DNA from: an uncultured Spartobacteria bacterium
GTDB lineage: Bacteria; Verrucomicrobiota; Verrucomicrobiia; Chthoniobacterales; Chthoniobacteraceae
Reading direction: 5' to 3'
Length of the DNA stretch: 38,915 nt
Assembly: GCA_903929475.1 (NCBI GenBank)
Contig: CAIYUV010000288.1
Location: 1-38,915, forward strand
Shown here: positions 16,743 to 24,305 of the stretch, piece after piece
Layout: every line of letters begins with the position of its first letter
Position numbering within the stretch: position 1 is the first letter of the stretch
Program-made: the position numbers and the translations under genes
The notes under the pieces: model-generated
Told to the model about the DNA's origin: nothing
Databases searched by the model: none
The model's input: the letters and a program-made list of their open reading frames with translations, nothing else

Positions 16743-19061
16743 TTATCCGTTCTTAGTGTCGGTTTCCTTGTCGTTCACCGAGCCGGTTTCAAATTTCGCC
16801 GCGCCTGCTCCGGTGAGCACATCCTGAAATGCTTGAATTACGTTGTTGTAGTCTGTCGTGTTCTTCTTACCTGCAAGTTTGAGGAAGGCTTTTTCCAACG
16901 CTCCCTGTGTGTGTGTTCCACCATTAAGAACGCCAAGCAGTGTATTTTTTTGTGCAGCTGGAACCAGGGTGTTGCTGGCGGCGAAAATGGTTTGGGCGAT
17001 GCTGCCGGCAATATCGCGTGCCTCGCTCTGATCGGCGAGAGCGGTTCTGGTTTCGTTCACCGGAATTTCAGAAAGCGTCTTGAGAACGGCGTTTCCCACC
17101 GCTGTAATTAAACTGGACTCTTTTTTCAATCCCGCTGTGTCACTTCCATTTTTTCCGAGTATCCCGGAAACGATGGCGGCTGTCACTTCGCCAAGTTCGT
17201 CCATACGATTTGTTGTCTTTACGCCGGGCTTGTTTTGAATCGCCTTTGACAGAGCGGTTGCGAGTGTTGCTGCGGTGGAAAGTTTGATGGGCTTTCCCGC
17301 TGTTGTTCCGTTGTTGCTCATCGCGTTTGCGAGGGTGGCGCCGATGTCCGCAGCTTTTTCTTCATCAACTGCCGAGGCGACTGCTCCTGCGATTACGGGT
17401 GCATTTGCAAGTGCCGCAACATCGCCAACCAATTTGGTTCCAACGAGTGTCACATCATGTGTGATGGCGCGATAAGTGATGGTTTCGGAGTTTGTCGGGT
17501 CGGTGATCGAAATTCCCACCGCTGCATTTTGGACGAACTTTTTATTCTTGTCCGAAATCAATTCCGCAAATGCAGCGCGGTCGGTGATGGTGCTGAGTGC
17601 GGAAATTTGTTGTGCAATATCAGTGGCCGCCTTGGATCCTTTTGCCATGAGCGCAACGGCGATGTCTGCAGCGTCGTTCGCCTTGTTTGCGCTGTCAGCG
17701 ATGTTACGTTCGGCAATGGCTGATGCCATGTAGCCTGCAGCTGCGAAGCTCTTCACTTTCGCTACATTGTCTGTTCCGAATTTTGTGCGACTGGCGTCAT
17801 CGGTGAATCCGCCTCCAGCGCTATCAAAAATGGCTTTTGTTGCCGTATTGGCTGCGCTTGGCGTGGGTGTGCCGATGGCCCCAATCACGGCGGCACCTAT
17901 TTTGGTCTTGGCGGTGACATCCTGATTATCAGAAATCTTTTTTACGATTGCATCCAACTTCGTTGCGTCACCTCCATTGCCGACGGAAACGATTCCTGCG
18001 AAGCCTGCACGGTCAGCTACGCCGCCAATGACCGCGTTGATGATTCCGCTGACATCCGTCGAGGTGCCTGCACGGAGAATTCCCTGCACGATGAGTGATT
18101 TTGTCGGGAGTTTCTGCGCGGGGGCAAGGTTGGTAAGCGTGTTTGCGAGGGATGCCTTGTTTGTATGGGCGCCCATTGTGGTGGCTAGAATTTCGCCGTA
18201 TGCCTTTGCGAGTTTGGCATCGCTGAGAAAGTCTTGAGCTAGGGTTTGCAGGCCCGTGTCGCCGGTGTATTGGCTGTTGGGGTTATTCAGCACGAGCCCG
18301 CCATACAGGGAGCCTGCAGCAGAAGGATTGGTTGCGGCGATTTTTTCCGCCACCAGTCTGGTGAAGGCCTGACGGTTTCCTGCAACGACTGCTCCTTGAT
18401 CAAAAAGCCCATCCACAGCGTTTTGAAGCGCTCCCGAGGCTGCGGCGCTGCTGGTTCCTAGCGCTTTTGTAGTGTTGGTGAGAAGGGTGGCTAAATCGCC
18501 GCTGTAGACTGTTGCGACGGCCTTTCCTATGTCGTTGCCTGCGCTGTCGGTTCCGGTGGATTTGATCGCAGCAGCAAAAGCGATGGCTTTTCCCGCGTCT
18601 GTGAGTCGGAGCTTTGTATTTAAGTTTGCTCCGTTGACGTTGAAAACGGCTGCGGTCACTGAGGCCAGTTGCGCAGCATTGCTGGCGAGGTTGCGCGATG
18701 AAATTGCTGTGGCGATGATTTGTCCTGCGACTTTGTCTTTGTCCGAGCGTGTTTTTAGCGATGCGCTGGGCTCAAGTGCTCCTTCGGCGATCTCGGCTGC
18801 GGTGAGGCCTGAATTGGCGGGATCTTCCAGTGCGAGCGCGAGCGCGAGTAGAAGGTCTGGCTGCTTGGCGGTTGCCGCGTCGTAGATTACCCCGACGTTT
18901 AATGTGGGGATATTGGCAGGGGTGAGTTTGGCGTTGATGGCTGCGCGGCCGGCGACGGAGGCCAGCGCGTTTCCGCCTGTGAGTGCGAGTGTGAGCACGG
19001 CAAGGGCTGGAAGTATGCGCGATACGCAGGGTGAATGGGCGGATTTTAGTGTGGTCGTCAT
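16743..19061 (-). CDS. Secreted alanine-rich helical-repeat protein A, unrecognised
   Basis: A 772-residue protein of unknown family. The signal peptide spans about residues 13-34 with likely cleavage after NALA. The rest is very rich in Ala, Thr, Asn, Asp and Lys, with one Cys (in the signal region), and looks like a succession of short amphipathic helices. Related segments recur at about 229-238 (NRQAFTRLVA), 350-359 (DRAGFAGIVS) and 494-503 (DRAAFAELIS), each followed by Ala-rich helices, which suggests a divergent solenoid. No C-terminal sorting motif, lipobox or enzymatic motif is visible. It lies 90 bp after the ligase/TPR gene 19152-21047 on the same strand, and its product is most simply a surface or matrix protein handled with that ligase. 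A strong terminator follows. It resembles the protein at 21329 in composition, not in alignable sequence over long stretches. Confidence 0.8.
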   Translation of the reverse strand: MTTTLKSAHSPCVSRILPALAVLTLALTGGNALASVAGRAAINAKLTPANIPTLNVGVIYDAATAKQPDLLLALALALEDPANSGLTAAEIAEGALEPSASLKTRSDKDKVAGQIIATAISSRNLASNAAQLASVTAAVFNVNGANLNTKLRLTDAGKAIAFAAAIKSTGTDSAGNDIGKAVATVYSGDLATLLTNTTKALGTSSAAASGALQNAVDGLFDQGAVVAGNRQAFTRLVAEKIAATNPSAAGSLYGGLVLNNPNSQYTGDTGLQTLAQDFLSDAKLAKAYGEILATTMGAHTNKASLANTLTNLAPAQKLPTKSLIVQGILRAGTSTDVSGIINAVIGGVADRAGFAGIVSVGNGGDATKLDAIVKKISDNQDVTAKTKIGAAVIGAIGTPTPSAANTATKAIFDSAGGGFTDDASRTKFGTDNVAKVKSFAAAGYMASAIAERNIADSANKANDAADIAVALMAKGSKAATDIAQQISALSTITDRAAFAELISDKNKKFVQNAAVGISITDPTNSETITYRAITHDVTLVGTKLVGDVAALANAPVIAGAVASAVDEEKAADIGATLANAMSNNGTTAGKPIKLSTAATLATALSKAIQNKPGVKTTNRMDELGEVTAAIVSGILGKNGSDTAGLKKESSLITAVGNAVLKTLSEIPVNETRTALADQSEARDIAGSIAQTIFAASNTLVPAAQKNTLLGVLNGGTHTQGALEKAFLKLAGKKNTTDYNNVIQAFQDVLTGAGAAKFETGSVNDKETDTKNG

Positions 19062-19151
19062 GGCTTTGGAAAAGTGGCTTTGCTGGAGTTGGGGTATTTT
19101 GTTTTTTGAAAGTTGCCGAATGTGTCGCGGAACGCAATCCGTTTTTTTTAT

Positions 19152-21047
19152 TTATCTCGGCTGCTCGGCCGGGGCATTCGGCGCTTGCAGCGGGCCGTTG
19201 AGAAAGGTGGAGAGATTTTGCGAGGTCAACTGCTGGCCTTTCGCAAGGATTTCTTCGGCTTCGCTCTCGCGGCCAGCCGAAATGAGATGCTTTGCGTAGT
19301 AGGCGTAGAGGATGCCCAAATTGGGATCCAATTCCAGGGCGCATTCGTAGGCATCTCTCGCGTTTTTGTAGTCACCGAGTGCATCGAGCGTCTGCCCGAG
19401 GCGGATCCAAAGGTCTTCATCCTGCGGGAAAAGGACGAGTCCTTCGTGGAAGGCTTTTTCCGCCTGCTCAAGACGCGTTTTGCGCGCGCTCCTCGGTGCT
19501 TTCATCGCATCCAGCCGGTGCGCCTGGCCGAGGTGGTAGTATAGAAAGGGGTTTTTCTTTTCCGTCTGCAATCCACGTTGCGCGAAATCAACTGCTTCGC
19601 TGTAAAGGCCATCGCGCAAAGCCACCCGGGATTTTTCACAGAAAATCTCGCCGCGTAATTTTGGCAGGCCTGCGACCGCCAGCCAGAGCCCGAGCGATGG
19701 CAGCAGGAGGCGCGGAAGTAATTTGATGGGTCGCTTTGTTTCCGTCTCCCCGGAAGTGTCGTGAGTTGGGCTGGGATTGACGAGGATGCCGAAGATAAAC
19801 CCGAAAAGAAGCGCGTTGCCGGGCAGGTGCAGATTGAAATCCACCACGGAGTGCGCGAGGTAGGAACTCACCGCAGACAGCGCGCCCACTTGCAGCGCGA
19901 GATGGATGGCAGGGCTGTGGGGTTCTTGCGCGTGCTGAGTCACAAATTCGTTATAGCTCCGAAGGCCGCGGCGTAGATGTGCAAACAAAAAAGCAGCCAT
20001 GCCGACAGCGCCGATGATTCCATACTCCGCCAGCAATTCGAGATAATCGCCGTGTGCGTGCTCAGGATCCGCCTGCAACGGTGGACGCCGGTAGAGGCGC
20101 CCATAATAGAGATGTGTTCCCGAGCCCGTCCCCGCCCATTTTGCCGCCCTCCATTGATCAAGCGCCGCCTGCCAATTATAGATGCGAACATCATAGACCC
20201 CCTTTTTGCGCACCTCGACAATGCGACCCATCAGTTCCATTCGCTCGCTGATCATTTTGCTGCGTGCTCCCAATAAAAGTGCACCAGTCATCAACAGCGG
20301 AGCAATGAGCAGGGTGAGATAAACTGCCATCGGGAAGAACGCCCGGTTTGTTCGCCGTAATACGCCGAGGGCAAGCACTGTGAAAACGCCGAGCGAGAAA
20401 ATCGTGCTCAGCCAGCCACCGCGACTCCCGGTGATTCCCACACCGAAATAACACAAGAGCGCTGCGTAGCCCGTCATGATTCGCAACCACATTTTTTTCG
20501 AGCCCCACAGCGCCAGCGCCAGCGCAAAAGGCCCCATCGCTTCCAGAAAACCCGCCAAATGGATCGAGCTGATAAACATCCCGCTCGCCCGCTCGCCGCT
20601 CGGCGGGCGGACGAGGCCAAAAGGCATCCACTCGTTTCCGTAGGCAAATTGCTGTGCGCCGATCACCACCTCCGCCACCACCAGCCCAAACAGCACGATA
20701 AAAATCGCCACCCGCAAGCGCCCGTCTGTCAGATATCGCGCCGTCAGCAAATAAACAATCAAGCACGCGAGCACCATGAGCATGTCCGTGCGCGCCAAAT
20801 ATTCCACCGGCGACATCGTCGTGCGCACGAGGATGTAGGTAAAAAAAACCGCCGTAACGGCCAAGCACGAACCAGCGCGTGAAATCAGGCGTTCCGGACG
20901 CCCCCAAAAGGCCATGATGCCAGCCAATGCCAGCAGGCCATAAGCAGGAAGGCTGAACGCCATCCGTGTTCCGCTGATATAACACTGAATAAAAACAAGT
21001 GCGGAAACAAATACTGCGGCGATCAAGGAATTCACAAGTGCCGTCAC
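19152..21047 (-). CDS. O-antigen ligase/polymerase family protein with TPR tail, copy A
   Basis: A 631-residue polytopic inner-membrane protein. About ten or more hydrophobic helices fill residues 1-460. The Wzy_C/O-antigen-ligase signature includes GITGSRGGW near 203-213, GTGSGTHLYYGR near 306-317 and HAHGDYLELLAEYG at 330-343 with the conserved His. A C-terminal segment of about three or four TPR-like repeats covers about 474-605 (for example KAFHEGLVLFPQDEDLWIRL, then ALGDYKNARDAYECALELDP) and probably faces the periplasm. Enzymes of this fold move undecaprenyl-linked glycans to lipid A core, to other glycans, or to proteins. The TPR tail suggests protein partners. The gene is a clear paralogue of 24306-26429 (shared LARTD, SRGG, GTGSGT, HSVVDFN). 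It is upstream of alanine-rich protein A on the same strand. Confidence 0.85.
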   Translation of the reverse strand: MTALVNSLIAAVFVSALVFIQCYISGTRMAFSLPAYGLLALAGIMAFWGRPERLISRAGSCLAVTAVFFTYILVRTTMSPVEYLARTDMLMVLACLIVYLLTARYLTDGRLRVAIFIVLFGLVVAEVVIGAQQFAYGNEWMPFGLVRPPSGERASGMFISSIHLAGFLEAMGPFALALALWGSKKMWLRIMTGYAALLCYFGVGITGSRGGWLSTIFSLGVFTVLALGVLRRTNRAFFPMAVYLTLLIAPLLMTGALLLGARSKMISERMELMGRIVEVRKKGVYDVRIYNWQAALDQWRAAKWAGTGSGTHLYYGRLYRRPPLQADPEHAHGDYLELLAEYGIIGAVGMAAFLFAHLRRGLRSYNEFVTQHAQEPHSPAIHLALQVGALSAVSSYLAHSVVDFNLHLPGNALLFGFIFGILVNPSPTHDTSGETETKRPIKLLPRLLLPSLGLWLAVAGLPKLRGEIFCEKSRVALRDGLYSEAVDFAQRGLQTEKKNPFLYYHLGQAHRLDAMKAPRSARKTRLEQAEKAFHEGLVLFPQDEDLWIRLGQTLDALGDYKNARDAYECALELDPNLGILYAYYAKHLISAGRESEAEEILAKGQQLTSQNLSTFLNGPLQAPNAPAEQPR

Positions 21048-21196
21048 AGTATTTCAAAGCCGTCTCGTGACAATCACGGAAAAGCTGTAGAAGAAAAAAA
21101 TCGTGCATACCCTCGCGTAGCTTTCATGTTGCAATACCGTGCTGCATGACGTCAAAGCCGCCCGCCCTGAATTTCGCCGAGATCAAACTGCCTGCT

Positions 21197-21247
21197 CAAA
21201 AAAAAATAAAAAAAATTGACACCACAGACATTTTGATAAAAGTGTCA
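21197..21247 (+). promoter_or_regulatory. Possible promoter and inverted repeat before alanine-rich protein B
   Basis: An A-rich tract (about 21198-21215) runs into a perfect -35 box TTGACA at 21216-21221. Suitable -10 boxes at the usual 16-18 base spacing are poor, and the best AT-rich hexamer (GATAAA, 21235-21240) is too close. A 6-bp inverted repeat, TGACAC (21217-21222) and GTGTCA (21242-21247), surrounds this element and could be an operator. A TATAAC sequence at 21288-21293 lies nearer the start but has no -35 partner. The 281-bp region between the divergent genes would also need a promoter for the minus-strand ligase, which I could not assign. Confidence 0.35.
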
Positions 21248-21328
21248 CGAGTCTGCACACAGCAGGTCCCAGAAATCGAAATCACCCTATAACAATCTCC
21301 TCAAATTAACCATCACCCTAAAAACCCA

Positions 21329-24079
21329 ATGAAACCACTCAGTAACCTACGCATCACCAAGTTCGTCGCAGCAGCCGCACTCGCAGGCATCAGTTTCGTC
21401 AGCGCATACGCTGCTCCAAATTACTTTACTCCGCTCTACGGTCCAATTGACACCACATCGCTAGTGTCCGTTTCCACTCCGCTGAATAATTTCAATGGAT
21501 ATCTTCAAGCGATTGATGCTCAGTTAGCGGGCTCTGGAACGCTTCGCACTCCGGATCTAGGTGGCGGCACTGTTCCGTCTGATGCAGACTTCGTGGCTGC
21601 CGTTGCCTCTGCAGTCGCGGCGGATACGGCGCACGCTTCTGAGATAGTGTCGGCTGGTGTGCAATATAAACCAGAAAAAGCCAAAGATATCCTCATTGCT
21701 GTCGCGACTGGCTCGCCGACTGCATCGTCGGCTGCAGTTGCAGCTGCATCCATAGTCGCTCCTGCCAAGGCGGCGGATATTGCGCTGGGAGCAATCAAAG
21801 GTTTGATTGTTAATGGTGCCAATAACGGCCAGATGGGTGACGCGGCTGCGGCTGCTCTGAATGCAGACACTCGGGAATTGATTGAAGGAGTTGCCAAAGC
21901 CGCAGTTTCTTCAACCAAGAAAAGCTCGACGCAAAACACATCGGCTAAAGAAGTTGCGAGCGCCTTGATGGCGGCGCTCTTGCTGGACGCAAACACAAGC
22001 AATGCTGAATTGTATCTTGATGACGTTGCTCGCGGTGCTGTTGCGGGAGTTGGCGGGTTCGCGAGCACCTCAGCCTCCGACATTGCAACTGCTATGGCAG
22101 CTAAATTCGCGACTGCTCCTTCCGGTGTGCAGACAGCAGCCAACAAGGCTTTGTTCGCTATGGGAGCTCTGAAGTCTTCCATTATTAATGACGCTGGCAC
22201 CAGTGGCTTTGTGGCAGTTCGCAATGCACTTACTGCTGCGCTGGCTTCATCCTCGGCAGACATTCTTGCTGGCGCAAAAGTGCAGCAATACCTTCGTCAA
22301 CAAGATTTGCTTGGTCATACGGATGCGCAGCTTATCACAGACTACCAGCTTCAGTTGACTGCTGGAGACTATGAAAATGCATATGCCTTTATCACTGGAG
22401 CGCTCCAAGTGAAGAAAGGACTTGCTGCGGCTCTAGTGACGGCCTCATTCACTGACGCTCAGGCTGCAACAGGATTCACTACGAATGCAGATGCTAAAAA
22501 ACAGGCATTTGTTGCCGGCGCAACCACAGCAAATATAGGTGCAGTGGGTGAAGTTGTGTCTAATGCTATTACTGCAGCGGGTGGACTGGCTCCTGACCTT
22601 GCTGTTGCTGCTGCAATTCCTGCTGCAACAGATTTGCAAAGTGGTCAGGCGGTTACTGCTGCGATTAAGAACGGCGGTAGAACTGCGTTATCAACCCCTG
22701 CTGCTCAAGGCGTTCTGAGCGCTGCTATCTCAGCTGCAAATAGCGCTGGTTATCAAAGAGCGCTGCCTGATATCGCGCTTGCTGCCGCAAAGGCACGCAA
22801 AGACATTGACGATGACCTCGTTGCAACGGCAATCGCATCTGTTCCATCTGGATGGGAGGAGGCTGTAGCCGCATTCATCGTTGCTCCAAACTCAAAAGAA
22901 GCAAGCGTTAAGGCTGCCGCTATCGCAGCTGCGACTACAAAGAACCCGGCCCTAACGGCTAGTGTGACTTTGGCGTTAAACATTGCCATCGCTGGGAAAG
23001 CCAACTCCAAGACCCTCTATGATGATGCTATCGCATCCCTGAACGGCGGCGGAAGCGCGCTGCCACGTGCTGTCATCTTCGGTGCAGGGGCGGTCAATAC
23101 TGAACTCGCAGTGCCACTGATGGCAGCAGCGATGCGCCTCAAGACTGGCGGAGATACAGACGCTGCCTTGTATAATTACGCTCTTTCTCTGAATAAAAAG
23201 AACGAAACTGCCATGAAAGCAGCATTTGAAACCGCGCAGGATGCAATTGCTCATCCAGATAATTTGTTTGACTTGGTTGACCACAAAGCTCTGACGAATC
23301 CGAAGTCTTCGGTTGAAATTGCCACGGCAGCAGCAGCAGCACGCCCTGAGTATGCCCACTACGTAGCGAGGGCGGCTTCATTCCGCTCGCCTGCTGATGT
23401 AGGCAAAATTGCCACGGCTATTATTCAGTTCGCACATATGCGCACAAATCACGCGGATGACCCAGCCGCAGTAGCTGCAATTTCAGCTGCAACGGTTCTT
23501 GGGCTTAAAGATGCGCATTCTTCAAAAGAAACCACTCTGATGGCTTCGGCTATTTCAGGATTAGTGAAAGGTTGCTTGCTCTTCACCAATGATTACAACG
23601 CAGGGAAAGATGACAAAAATGGTCTGCAAGGAGACACTGCAACTTTTGACGAAGCAACTGGTGCTGGTAACACAATTGCAGATGTAGTCTCCAAACGCTC
23701 CAAAGGCACTGCCGGCGTAATTACAGGTGCAGTAGCCCAGTTGCAGGCTACAGGAGCAACTAGTCTGGATGCTCTCTCGAAAATTGCTCTCACAGCGGCC
23801 GCTAAAGCAATTAAGGATCATGGTCTTGCTTTCGCACAAGCCGCAGGTGCGGCTGCTCAAGCAGCAGCAGCGGCTGGTTCAGCTATGTTCACTGACTTCG
23901 CCGGTATCGCCGCAGCACTTGTTGCAGGTGGCGCCACTGATACAGGGTTTGCTAACGCGGCACAGGTTGGAGCTGCTCAATACACGGCTCACTACTACGG
24001 AGCAGGTGCCGCTGGTATTATGAATTACGCTCACCACAGTGGCTTGAATTCACCGGTGACAAGCTTGTCCGACTTTTAA
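21329..24079 (+). CDS. Secreted alanine-rich helical-repeat protein B, unrecognised
   Basis: A 916-residue protein of unknown family. The ATG at 21329 gives a good signal peptide (basic MKPLSNLRITK, then a hydrophobic core, cleavage near AYA at about 27-28). No Shine-Dalgarno sequence is seen. The mature protein is extremely rich in Ala with Thr, Ser, Asp and Lys, almost without Cys, and reads as repeated short helices such as DFVAAVASAVAADT, AKAADIALGAIKGLI and SVEIATAAAAARPEYA. The spacing of the Ala-rich helix pairs looks like about 35-45 residues but is irregular. There is no recognisable catalytic, anchor or PEP-CTERM-type C-terminal motif; it ends SLSDF. A terminator follows and the ligase/TPR paralogue starts 226 bp downstream. 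A structural, perhaps glycosylated, surface protein is the most likely kind of product. Confidence 0.8.
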   Translation: MKPLSNLRITKFVAAAALAGISFVSAYAAPNYFTPLYGPIDTTSLVSVSTPLNNFNGYLQAIDAQLAGSGTLRTPDLGGGTVPSDADFVAAVASAVAADTAHASEIVSAGVQYKPEKAKDILIAVATGSPTASSAAVAAASIVAPAKAADIALGAIKGLIVNGANNGQMGDAAAAALNADTRELIEGVAKAAVSSTKKSSTQNTSAKEVASALMAALLLDANTSNAELYLDDVARGAVAGVGGFASTSASDIATAMAAKFATAPSGVQTAANKALFAMGALKSSIINDAGTSGFVAVRNALTAALASSSADILAGAKVQQYLRQQDLLGHTDAQLITDYQLQLTAGDYENAYAFITGALQVKKGLAAALVTASFTDAQAATGFTTNADAKKQAFVAGATTANIGAVGEVVSNAITAAGGLAPDLAVAAAIPAATDLQSGQAVTAAIKNGGRTALSTPAAQGVLSAAISAANSAGYQRALPDIALAAAKARKDIDDDLVATAIASVPSGWEEAVAAFIVAPNSKEASVKAAAIAAATTKNPALTASVTLALNIAIAGKANSKTLYDDAIASLNGGGSALPRAVIFGAGAVNTELAVPLMAAAMRLKTGGDTDAALYNYALSLNKKNETAMKAAFETAQDAIAHPDNLFDLVDHKALTNPKSSVEIATAAAAARPEYAHYVARAASFRSPADVGKIATAIIQFAHMRTNHADDPAAVAAISAATVLGLKDAHSSKETTLMASAISGLVKGCLLFTNDYNAGKDDKNGLQGDTATFDEATGAGNTIADVVSKRSKGTAGVITGAVAQLQATGATSLDALSKIALTAAAKAIKDHGLAFAQAAGAAAQAAAAAGSAMFTDFAGIAAALVAGGATDTGFANAAQVGAAQYTAHYYGAGAAGIMNYAHHSGLNSPVTSLSDF

Positions 24080-24100
24080 ACCTGATATATTTCAGCCAAA

Positions 24101-24140
24101 CGCCTCTGCGACCAATAGGTTCGCAGGGGCGTTTTGTTTT
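24101..24140 (+). terminator. Intrinsic terminator after alanine-rich protein B
   Basis: An 11-bp stem (CGCCTCTGCGA, 24101-24111, with TCGCAGGGGCG, 24121-24131; one G-U pair) has a 9-base loop and is followed by TTTTGTTTT. It lies 21 bases after the stop at 24079. The rest of the 226-bp gap to 24306 contains no gene I can support. Confidence 0.85.
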
Positions 24141-24305
24141 CCGTAGGTTCACTCAAGATATAAAAATTCATCGTCCTATTCCTGCCAAAGCCTGATCGTG
24201 CTTTAAGAGTTTTGGTTTGCATGCATAATTTTGACTGACGATTTGTCGCCAATGCACGAATAACATTTAAAACAAAGTTTTTCCATCTCTTCCCAATCGA
24301 ATTCC

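Noticed and set aside
16743-24079. A PEP-CTERM/exosortase sorting system for the alanine-rich proteins.
   Set aside because: Neither protein has a C-terminal PEP motif with a hydrophobic helix and basic tail, and no exosortase gene is visible in the window.
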